In this document: piece by piece, positions 57,170-64,000 of the stretch | How the letters are laid out: each line of letters starts with the position of its first letter | Position numbering within the stretch: the first letter of the stretch is position 1 | Assembly (NCBI RefSeq): GCF_013185915.1 | Contig: NZ_JAAZUH010000002.1 | Coordinates: forward strand, 806,001-870,000 | Reading direction: 5' to 3' | Source: Stenotrophomonas bentonitica | GTDB lineage: Bacteria; Pseudomonadota; Gammaproteobacteria; Xanthomonadales; Xanthomonadaceae | Length of the DNA stretch: 64,000 bases | The notes under the pieces: generated by a model | What the model was told of the DNA's origin: nothing | Database searches by the model: none | The model's input: the letters and a program-made list of their open reading frames with translations, nothing else | Made by a program: the position numbers and the translations under genes

Positions 57170-59101
57170 ATGGGCAAGATCATTGGTATCGACCTCGGCA
57201 CCACCAACTCGTGCGTGGCGATCATGGACGGCGGCAAGGCCCGCGTCATCGAGAATTCGGAGGGCGACCGCACCACGCCTTCCATCGTCGCCTACACCAA
57301 GGACGGCGAAGTGCTGGTCGGCGCCTCGGCCAAGCGCCAGGCCGTGACCAACCCGAAGAACACCTTCTACGCCGTCAAGCGCCTGATCGGCCGCAAGTTC
57401 ACCGACGCTGAAGTCCAGAAGGACATCGCGCACGTGCCCTACGGCATCCTGGCCCACGACAACGGCGACGCCTGGGTGCAGACCAGCGACGCCAAGAAGA
57501 TGGCCCCGCAGGAAATCTCCGCCCGCGTGCTGGAGAAGATGAAGAAGACCGCCGAAGCGTTCCTGGGTGAGACCGTCACCGAGGCCGTGATCACCGTGCC
57601 GGCCTACTTCAACGACAGCCAGCGCCAGGCGACCAAGGACGCCGGCCGCATCGCGGGCCTGGAAGTGAAGCGCATCATCAACGAGCCGACCGCCGCGGCC
57701 CTGGCCTATGGCCTAGACAAGGGCGACGGCAAGGACCGCAAGATCGTCGTGTACGACCTGGGCGGCGGCACCTTCGACGTGTCGATCATCGAAATCGCCA
57801 ACGTCGACGGTGAGAAGCAGTTCGAAGTGCTGGCCACCAACGGCGACACCTTCCTGGGCGGCGAAGACTTCGACAACCGCGTCATCGAATACCTGGTGGA
57901 CGAGTTCAACAAGGACCAGGGCATCGACCTGCGCAAGGATCCGCTGGCCCTGCAGCGCCTAAAGGACGCGGCCGAGCGCGCCAAGATCGAGCTCTCGACC
58001 AGCCAGCAGACCGAAGTGAACCTGCCGTACGTCACCGCCGATGCCTCGGGTCCGAAGCACCTGAACATCAAGCTGACCCGCGCCAAGCTGGAAGCGCTGG
58101 TCGAAGACCTGATCAAGAAGTCGATCGAGCCGTGCCGCATCGCGCTGAACGATGCCGGCCTGCGTTCGAGCGACATCAGCGAAGTGATCCTGGTCGGCGG
58201 CCAGACCCGCATGCCGAAGGTGCAGCAGGCGGTCACCGAGTTCTTCGGCAAGGAACCGCGCAAGGACGTCAACCCGGACGAAGCCGTGGCACTGGGTGCT
58301 GCGATCCAGGGCGGCGTGCTGGGCGGCGACGTCAAGGACGTGCTGCTGCTGGACGTGACCCCGCTGTCGCTGGGCATCGAAACCATGGGCGGCGTGTTCA
58401 CCAAGATCATCGAAAAGAACACCACCATCCCGACCAAGGCGTCGCAGGTGTTCTCCACCGCCGAGGACAACCAGTCGGCCGTGACCGTGCACGTGCTGCA
58501 GGGTGAGCGCGAACAGGCCCGCTACAACAAGTCGCTGGCCAAGTTCGACCTCTCCGGCATCGAGCCGGCCCCGCGTGGCCTGCCGCAGGTGGAAGTGTCC
58601 TTCGACATCGACGCCAACGGCATCCTGCACGTGTCGGCCAAGGACAAGAAGACCAACAAGGAACAGAAGGTCGAGATCAAGGCCGGTTCGGGTCTGTCCG
58701 AGGACGAGATCGCACGCATGGTCGCCGACGCGGAAGCCAACCGCGAAGAAGACAAGAAGTTCCACGAGCTGGTCCAGGCCCGCAACCAGGCTGACGCGCT
58801 GATCCACGGTACCCGTACCGCGATCACCGAACACGGCAGCAAGGTCGGTGGCGACGTCATCGGCAAGGTCGAGTCGGCGCTGGCCGACCTGGAAACGGCG
58901 ATGAAGGGCGACGACAAGGCGCAGATCGAAGCCAAGTCGAAGGCACTGGAAGAAGCCGGCCAGGCGCTGTTCGCTGCGGCTTCGGCCGGTGACCAGGGCG
59001 GTGCCCCGGGTGCCGACGCCGGTGCCGGTGGCAACGGCGGCGCGCAGGACGACGTGGTGGACGCCGAGTTCACCGAAGTCAAGGACGACAAGAAGTCCTG
59101 A
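57170..59101 (+). CDS. dnaK: Chaperone DnaK (Hsp70)
   Basis: 643 residues. Hsp70 signatures: [17 protein letters not shown] (5-21), [15 protein letters not shown] (~195-209), [13 protein letters not shown] (~340-352), the linker [15 protein letters not shown] (~387-401) and a Gly/Ala-rich C-terminal tail ending in acidic residues. ATP-driven folding partner of DnaJ and GrpE. AGGAG precedes the ATG. Confidence 0.98.
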   Translation: MGKIIGIDLGTTNSCVAIMDGGKARVIENSEGDRTTPSIVAYTKDGEVLVGASAKRQAVTNPKNTFYAVKRLIGRKFTDAEVQKDIAHVPYGILAHDNGDAWVQTSDAKKMAPQEISARVLEKMKKTAEAFLGETVTEAVITVPAYFNDSQRQATKDAGRIAGLEVKRIINEPTAAALAYGLDKGDGKDRKIVVYDLGGGTFDVSIIEIANVDGEKQFEVLATNGDTFLGGEDFDNRVIEYLVDEFNKDQGIDLRKDPLALQRLKDAAERAKIELSTSQQTEVNLPYVTADASGPKHLNIKLTRAKLEALVEDLIKKSIEPCRIALNDAGLRSSDISEVILVGGQTRMPKVQQAVTEFFGKEPRKDVNPDEAVALGAAIQGGVLGGDVKDVLLLDVTPLSLGIETMGGVFTKIIEKNTTIPTKASQVFSTAEDNQSAVTVHVLQGEREQARYNKSLAKFDLSGIEPAPRGLPQVEVSFDIDANGILHVSAKDKKTNKEQKVEIKAGSGLSEDEIARMVADAEANREEDKKFHELVQARNQADALIHGTRTAITEHGSKVGGDVIGKVESALADLETAMKGDDKAQIEAKSKALEEAGQALFAAASAGDQGGAPGADAGAGGNGGAQDDVVDAEFTEVKDDKKS

Positions 59102-59115
59102 TCCGGACGCCAAGA

Positions 59116-59141
59116 CGGGACGTTGCGCAGGCAACGTCCCG
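59116..59141 (+). terminator. Hairpin between dnaK and dnaJ
   Basis: Perfect 11-bp stem CGGGACGTTGC/GCAACGTCCCG with loop GCAG and no long T run. Probably an attenuator that lowers dnaJ relative to dnaK. Confidence 0.6.
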
Positions 59142-59186
59142 TTGTCGTATCCATGAACGCCTGACTGCCGGAACCCGATTCAAACC

Positions 59187-60311
59187 ATGAGCAAGCGCGA
59201 CTACTACGAGGTGCTGGGTGTTTCCCGCACCGCGACCGAAGAAGAACTGAAGAAGTCCTATCGCCGTTGTGCGATGAAGTACCACCCTGACCGCAATCCG
59301 GGCGACAGCGCGGCCGAAGCCTCCTTCAAGGAGTGCAAGGAAGCCTACGAAACCCTGTCCGATGCCAACAAGCGCCGCATGTACGACGCCCACGGCCACG
59401 CCGCGTTCGAGCACGGCATGGGCGGTGGTGGTCCGGGCGGTCCGGACATGGGCGACATCTTCGGGGACATCTTCGGCAACATCTTCGGTGGCGCCGGTGG
59501 TGGTCCGCGCCAGGCCCGTCGCGGCGCCGACATCGGCTACGTGATGGAGCTGGACCTGGAAGAAGCGGTGCGCGGCATCGAGCGCCGCATCGACATTCCG
59601 ACCCTGTCCGAGTGCGACGACTGCCACGGCAGTGGGTCGGACGATGGCAAGGTCGAAACCTGCAGCGTGTGCCAGGGCCGTGGCCAGGTGCGCATCCAGC
59701 GCGGCATCTTCGCCATGCAGCAGGCCTGCCACAACTGCAACGGGCGTGGCCAGATCATCCAGAACCCCTGCAAGACCTGCCACGGCAACGGTCGCGTGGA
59801 GGAAGACAAGGTGTTGTCGGTGAAGGTGCCTGCCGGCGTCGACACCGGCGACCGCATCCGCCTGGCCGGCGAGGGCGAGGCAGGTCCGGCCGGTACGCCG
59901 CCGGGCGACCTGTACGTGGAAGTGCGCGTGCGCGAGCACGAAATCTTCCAGCGCGATGGCGACGACCTGCACTGCGAAGTGCCGATCCGCATCTCGCAGG
60001 CCGCACTCGGCGACACCGTGCGCGTGGCGACCCTGGGCGGTTATGCGGAAATTCGCATCCCGGCCGAAACCCAGACCGGCAAGCTGTTCCGCCTGCGCGG
60101 CAAGGGCGTGCGTTCGGTGCGCAGCCGCAGCGAAGGCGACCTGTACTGCCGCGTTGTGGTGGAAACCCCGGTCAACCTGACCAGCGAACAGCGCAAGCTG
60201 CTCGAGCAGTTCGAAACCACCTTCACCGGCGAGGAAGCGCGCAAGCATTCGCCGAAGTCGGCCACCTTCATGGACGGCGTGAAAGGTTTCTGGGACCGCA
60301 TGACCTCGTAA
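59187..60311 (+). CDS. dnaJ: Co-chaperone DnaJ
   Basis: 374 residues. J domain with HPD ([10 protein letters not shown], ~33), Gly/Phe region ([20 protein letters not shown]), four zinc motifs ([32 protein letters not shown]) and the C-terminal substrate-binding domains. Full-length type I Hsp40. A terminator follows. Confidence 0.98.
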   Translation: MSKRDYYEVLGVSRTATEEELKKSYRRCAMKYHPDRNPGDSAAEASFKECKEAYETLSDANKRRMYDAHGHAAFEHGMGGGGPGGPDMGDIFGDIFGNIFGGAGGGPRQARRGADIGYVMELDLEEAVRGIERRIDIPTLSECDDCHGSGSDDGKVETCSVCQGRGQVRIQRGIFAMQQACHNCNGRGQIIQNPCKTCHGNGRVEEDKVLSVKVPAGVDTGDRIRLAGEGEAGPAGTPPGDLYVEVRVREHEIFQRDGDDLHCEVPIRISQAALGDTVRVATLGGYAEIRIPAETQTGKLFRLRGKGVRSVRSRSEGDLYCRVVVETPVNLTSEQRKLLEQFETTFTGEEARKHSPKSATFMDGVKGFWDRMTS

Positions 60312-60336
60312 CCGATCGTTTCACCTGCAACACAAA

Positions 60337-60362
60337 AACACCGGGCATGTCCCGGTGTTTTC
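60337..60362 (+). terminator. Terminator after dnaJ
   Basis: Stem AACACCGGG/CCCGGTGTT with loop CATGT and TT/TTCG following; ends the heat-shock operon just before pdxY. Confidence 0.85.
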
Positions 60363-60387
60363 GTGTCTGCGGCGCTAAAATCCCCTG

Positions 60388-61296
60388 ATGAACGATTCCC
60401 TCGAAAGCCACCTGGTCCACGGTCGCCGCCAGCGCCCGGACGGTCCGTCGCCGGTCGACGTCATCTCGGTTCAATCGCAGCTCGTGTACGGCCATGCCGG
60501 CAACAGCGCCGCCGTGCCGCCGCTGCGCGCCCTCGGCGTGCGCGTGGCCGAAGTGCCGACCACGCTGCTCAGCAATGCGCCGTTCTATCCGACCACGCGC
60601 GGCCGCGTGCTGCCGGCCGACTGGTTCGCCGACCTGCTGCTGGGCGCGGAAGAGCGAGGCCTGCCGGCGCGCGCGAAGATGCTGGTGTCCGGCTACTTCG
60701 GCAGTGTCGGCAACGGTGCGGCGTTCGCCGACTGGCTCGAACGCGTGCTGCCGGCCTCGCCGCAGCTGCGCTACTGCCTGGACCCGGTGATCGGCGACAC
60801 CCATACCGGTCCCTACGTGGAGCCGGGGCTGGAAACCATCTTCGCCGAACGCCTGCTGCCGCATGCATGGCTGGTCACGCCCAATGCATTCGAACTGGGT
60901 CGTCTGACCGGCCTGCCAAGCCTGGCCGAAGCCGACGCCATCGCGGCCTCGCGCGCGCTGCTGCAGCGCGGGCCGGAATGGGTGCTGGCGCACAGCGTGG
61001 GCGGCGATCCGGGCGAACTGGTGACCCTGGCGGTCAGCCGCGACGCCGTCTGGCGCTGGTCCTCGCCGCACCTGCCGGTCGACGTGGCCGGCACCGGCGA
61101 CGTGCTGATGTCGCTGCTGGTCGCCTTCCTGCTGCGCGGCGAGCGCTTCGAGCAGGCCCTGTCGCGCTCGATTTCCGGCGTGCATGCCGCGTTGGAAGCG
61201 ACCCTGGCCAACGACCACGAAGAATTCGATGTGCTCGCAGCCGCACCGGCGGCGCTGGCGCAGCCGCACCGTTTCACCGCCGAGCGGATCGCGTGA
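60388..61296 (+). CDS. pdxY: Pyridoxal kinase (PdxY type)
   Basis: 302 residues. Ribokinase-like: QSQLVYGHAGNSAAVPPLRA near the N-terminus, TPNAFELGRLTGLPS, and the catalytic AGTGDVLMSLL near 233-243. Phosphorylates pyridoxal (vitamin B6 salvage). A ~20-residue N-terminal extension precedes the usual start. Its TGA overlaps the next ATG. Confidence 0.88.
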   Translation: MNDSLESHLVHGRRQRPDGPSPVDVISVQSQLVYGHAGNSAAVPPLRALGVRVAEVPTTLLSNAPFYPTTRGRVLPADWFADLLLGAEERGLPARAKMLVSGYFGSVGNGAAFADWLERVLPASPQLRYCLDPVIGDTHTGPYVEPGLETIFAERLLPHAWLVTPNAFELGRLTGLPSLAEADAIAASRALLQRGPEWVLAHSVGGDPGELVTLAVSRDAVWRWSSPHLPVDVAGTGDVLMSLLVAFLLRGERFEQALSRSISGVHAALEATLANDHEEFDVLAAAPAALAQPHRFTAERIA

Positions 61297-62405
61297 TGCA
61301 GCGTCCGGTGGTCGGCATCGTTGGCAGCGCCGGTGCCTACGGGCGCTGGCTGCGCACCTTCCTCGAGCAGCGCATGGGGCTGGAGGTGATCGGCCACGAC
61401 CCGGCCGATCCGGCGTCCGACGGTCCCGAACTGCTGCTGGAACGCGCGCAGGTGCTGGTGTTCTCCGCGCCGATCCGGCACACCCCGGCGTTGATTGCCG
61501 AATACGTGCAGCGCTCGGCGGGCCGTGAGGCCGGACGCCTGTGGCTGGACGTCACCTCGGTCAAGAGCGAACCGGTCGCGGCGATGCTGCGGTCGCAGGC
61601 GGAGGTGGCAGGCCTGCACCCGATGACCGCCCCGCCCAAGGCGCCGACGCTGAAGGGCAGGGTGATGGTGGTGTGCGAGGCGCGCCTGTCGGCGTGGCAG
61701 CCGTGGGTGGCGCAGCTGTGCGCCGCGCTGGAAGCCGAATGCGTGCGCGCCACGCCCGAGCACCACGACCAGGTCATGGCGCTGGTGCAGGCGATGGTGC
61801 ATGCCACCCACCTGGCCCAGGCCGGCGTGCTGCGCGACTACGCCGAGCTGCTGGGCCCGCTGCAGGACCTGATGCCATACCGGTCGGCCTCGTTCGAGCT
61901 GGATACCGCGATCATCGCGCGCATCCTGTCGCTCAACCCGGCCATCTACGAGGACATCCAGTTCGGCAATCCGCACGTGGCGCCGATGCTGGACCGGCTG
62001 CTGGCCCAGCTGCAGACGCTGCGCAGCCAGGTGGAGCAGGGCGATGACGCAGCGCGCGCCGCGTTCCGCCAGCAGCTGCTCGCCGACAACCGCGAACACC
62101 AGGGCGCCGCGCTGCTGGCCGACGGCAACTACACCTTCGAACGGGTCGGTTACCTGCTGGCCGACCTGACCGAGCGCAACGCGATCAGCGTGCACCTGCC
62201 CGAGGATCGCCCCGGCTCATTGCGCGAGCTGCTGCATGTGTTCGAACGGCATGGGGTGAGCCTGGCCTCGATCCATTCCTCGCGCACGCCCGGTGGCGAA
62301 GTGCATTTCCGCATGGGCTTCGTGCCGGGCAGCGACCTGCAGGCGATGCAGCGGGCGGCGGTGGAGATCGACGCCAGTGGCATCGGCCGGGTCCTGCCAC
62401 GCTGA
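61296..62405 (+). CDS. tyrA: Prephenate dehydrogenase with ACT domain (TyrA type)
   Basis: 369 residues from ATG 61296. N-terminal NAD-binding site GIVGSAGAYGRWL (~6-18), VFSAPIRHTPALI, then DVTSVKSEPV and HPMTAPPKAPTLKGR (active-site region), and ACT-like regulatory domain at ~285-360 (AISVHLPEDRPGSLRELLHV). Converts prephenate to hydroxyphenylpyruvate in tyrosine synthesis. No chorismate mutase part. TGATG coupling with pdxY. Confidence 0.88.
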   Translation: MQRPVVGIVGSAGAYGRWLRTFLEQRMGLEVIGHDPADPASDGPELLLERAQVLVFSAPIRHTPALIAEYVQRSAGREAGRLWLDVTSVKSEPVAAMLRSQAEVAGLHPMTAPPKAPTLKGRVMVVCEARLSAWQPWVAQLCAALEAECVRATPEHHDQVMALVQAMVHATHLAQAGVLRDYAELLGPLQDLMPYRSASFELDTAIIARILSLNPAIYEDIQFGNPHVAPMLDRLLAQLQTLRSQVEQGDDAARAAFRQQLLADNREHQGAALLADGNYTFERVGYLLADLTERNAISVHLPEDRPGSLRELLHVFERHGVSLASIHSSRTPGGEVHFRMGFVPGSDLQAMQRAAVEIDASGIGRVLPR

Positions 62406-62412
62406 CGCGCTG

Positions 62413-62464
62413 CCGCATTCATCCACAGGGGGTGTGGATGAAATGCGGACAAGCATGTGGATAA
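62413..62464. promoter_or_regulatory. DnaA-box cluster/hairpin after tyrA
   Basis: TGTGGATAA (62456-62464) is a perfect DnaA box (TTATCCACA on the other strand), and two 8/9 boxes TCATCCACA (62419-62427 and, reversed, 62433-62441) lie within a hairpin formed by CCGCATT...AATGCGG (62413-62448). Could be a tyrA terminator, a DnaA-binding site, or both. Not an origin by itself. Confidence 0.55.
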
Positions 62465-62526
62465 GCGAGCGCAGCCCCCGTACCGCAAGGCTGTCAAGAT
62501 GGGTGGCGATTAATTGACCATGCCGG

Positions 62527-62724
62527 TCAGGTGGTCAAGGTAAGCTCGCCACCGCTGGTGCGGAAGGTCCTGCCATCGCGGACCAGATGCCGGCCGTCGG
62601 CCAGCTCGTAACGCACATGCGGATCGGCCGCGGTGTTTGCGGTGGCGGCCAGCTCATCCTTGAATTCGATGACGACGTAATCGTCACCGTTCGCATCGGT
62701 AGCGGGAAACTGACGGAACGACAT
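62527..62724 (-). CDS. Small conserved-looking host protein
   Basis: 65 residues from ATG 62724 (GGAGG 6 bases upstream): MSFRQFPATDANGDDYVVIE and VRYELADGRHLVRDGRTFRT. Beta-rich; no family recognised. On the same strand as the ABC transporter and 69 bases past its stop. Confidence 0.7.
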   Translation of the reverse strand: MSFRQFPATDANGDDYVVIEFKDELAATANTAADPHVRYELADGRHLVRDGRTFRTSGGELTLTT

Positions 62725-62793
62725 GCAACACCTCCTGCAGCGGTCTGATGGGACGAGTGTCACCATGCGACCGCAGGTGTTAGCGGTGCGTCA

Positions 62794-64000
62794 TCAATCG
62801 ATGAACTGCAGTTTCGCCAGTTCAGCATACAGGCCACCCTCGGCCAGCAGCTCTGCGTGGGTGCCTTGGGCTACGATGCGGCCGTGGTCCATCACCACGA
62901 TGCGATCGGCCTTCAGTACCGTCGCCAGCCGGTGCGCGATCACCAGCGTGGTGCGCCCGGCCATCAGGCGTTCCAGTGCCTGCTGCACCGCGCGCTCGCT
63001 CTGCGCGTCCAGCGCGCTGGTGGCTTCGTCCAGCAGCAGGATCGGGGCGTCCTTGAGCAGTGCGCGTGCAATGGCGATGCGCTGCTGCTGGCCGCCGGAC
63101 AGGCGCGCCCCGCGCTCGCCCAGTTCGCTCAGGTAGCCGTCCGGGAGCGCCTCCAGGAATTCATCGGCCTCGGCCGCTTCGGCCGCGCGCTGCACCTCTT
63201 CATTGCTGGCTTCCAGCCGCCCGTAGCGGATGTTGTCCAGTGCGCTGCTGGCAAACAGGGTCGGCTGCTGCGGCACCAGCGCCATCTGCGCGCGCAGCTG
63301 TGCCGGGTCGACCCGGCGCACGTCCACGCCGTCCACCTGCACGCTGCCGGCGGCGGGGTCGTGGAAGCGCAGCAGCATCGACAGCACCGTGCTCTTGCCG
63401 GCGCCGGACGGCCCGACCAGCGCCACGGTTTCGCCCGGGCGCACGTGCAGGTCGAAGTGGTCCAGCGCGGCGGTGTCGCGCCGCTGCGGGTAGTGGAAGA
63501 CCACGTCCTGGAAGCGGATCTCGCCGCGCAGCGGCTGCGGCAGCGGCAGCGGGTCGGCCGGGCTGGTGATCTCGATGTCCTCCTGCAGCAGTTCGGCGAT
63601 CCGGCCCATGCCGCCGGAGGCACGCTGCAGTTCATTCCAGACTTCGGCCAGCGCACCTACCGAACCACCGCCGATCAGCGCGTACAGCACGAACTGGCCC
63701 AGCGTGCCGGCGCTCATGCGGCCGTCGATCACGTCGTGCGCGCCGAGCCACAGCACGCCCACGATCGCACCGAACACCAGCACGATGGCGGTGGCGGTCA
63801 CCAGCGACTGTGCCCCGATGCGACGCCGGGCGGCGCGGATCGACTCGCCCAGCGCCGCGTTGAAGCGGCTGCGTTCGTACGGCTCGCGCGCATGCGCCTG
63901 CACCGTGCGCACCGCGCCCAGGGTTTCGGCGGCCAGGCTGTTGGCATCGGCGATGCGGTCCTGGCTGGCGCGCGAGATGCCGCGCAGCCGGCGTGCACCG
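62794..64000 (-). CDS. ABC exporter subunit (permease-ATPase, MsbA-like), 5' end outside window
   Basis: 402 codons in one frame to the window edge; the N-terminal membrane part is missing. Visible: end of the membrane domain (TAIVLVFGAIVGVLWLGAHD) and a full ATPase: Walker A GPSGAGKST, Q-loop VPQQPTLF, signature RLSGGQQQRIAIARAL, Walker B LLLDEATSALD and switch His in IAHRLATV. Half-size exporters of this type work as homodimers for lipids, peptides or drugs. The apparent start at 63912 is an internal GTG. Confidence 0.9.
   Translation of the reverse strand, partial: GARRLRGISRASQDRIADANSLAAETLGAVRTVQAHAREPYERSRFNAALGESIRAARRRIGAQSLVTATAIVLVFGAIVGVLWLGAHDVIDGRMSAGTLGQFVLYALIGGGSVGALAEVWNELQRASGGMGRIAELLQEDIEITSPADPLPLPQPLRGEIRFQDVVFHYPQRRDTAALDHFDLHVRPGETVALVGPSGAGKSTVLSMLLRFHDPAAGSVQVDGVDVRRVDPAQLRAQMALVPQQPTLFASSALDNIRYGRLEASNEEVQRAAEAAEADEFLEALPDGYLSELGERGARLSGGQQQRIAIARALLKDAPILLLDEATSALDAQSERAVQQALERLMAGRTTLVIAHRLATVLKADRIVVMDHGRIVAQGTHAELLAEGGLYAELAKLQFID

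Noticed and set aside
1..64000. CRISPR arrays, insertion sequences or rRNA genes
   Set aside because: No regularly spaced repeats, transposase motifs or rRNA sequence were seen anywhere in the window.

Overview
The window is high-GC proteobacterial DNA. About three quarters of it (1 to ~48.17 kb) is a lambda-like siphophage prophage, and the rest (~48.17-64 kb) is host chromosome. The host genes are smpB next to ssrA, ratA-rnfH, bamE/fur, recN, hrcA-grpE-dnaK-dnaJ, pdxY and a TyrA-type gene. With a Fur that lacks the usual CxxC zinc cysteines, they suggest a gammaproteobacterium of the Xanthomonadaceae type, most likely Stenotrophomonas or Xanthomonas. That assignment rests on gene order and protein features, not on a database search.

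The prophage sits against the 3' end of ssrA (tmRNA), with a P4-type integrase beside the junction. Its other end lies left of base 1, so it is at least 48 kb. From left to right it holds: (1) a leftward early operon (9329 to 1), mostly coupled by ATGA overlaps, with small unknown genes, a KTSC protein, a candidate recombination protein, a YqaJ/lambda-Exo-type nuclease and a C5 cytosine methyltransferase with about eight recognition-domain-like repeats; (2) an immunity region (9.4-11.7 kb) with a short CI-like repressor, a lipoprotein, a Cro-like protein, a CII-type regulator and palindromic operators on divergent promoters; (3) replication and recombination genes (O-like protein, DnaB helicase, Ref-like nuclease, RuvC-like resolvase) and a candidate late regulator; (4) a structured leader, a tRNA with initiator-tRNA features, and a lysis cassette (GH19 endolysin, small membrane proteins, nested Rz/Rz1); (5) packaging and head genes, including a portal with a C-terminal Acb1-like (anti-CBASS) domain and a protease with an internal scaffold start; (6) a lambda-order tail module (tail tube, G/GT frameshift, tape measure, M, L, K, I, J) interrupted by a fibre-like protein plus an alpha/beta hydrolase; (7) a right accessory block with an SGNH esterase, an HMCES/YedK-type SRAP protein, a stand-alone BLUF blue-light receptor, small unknown genes and the integrase.

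The host segment is ordinary and well ordered: ssrA with smpB, ratA-rnfH convergent with bamE, fur, a secreted SGNH hydrolase divergent from a LysR regulator, recN, the heat-shock operon with two sigma-32-like promoters, pdxY-tyrA, and an ABC exporter running off the right edge.

The most notable items are the BLUF gene in the prophage, the initiator-like phage tRNA, the portal-Acb1 fusion, the multi-repeat methyltransferase and the esterase genes in the tail region. All function calls come from reading motifs and context; no searches were run.
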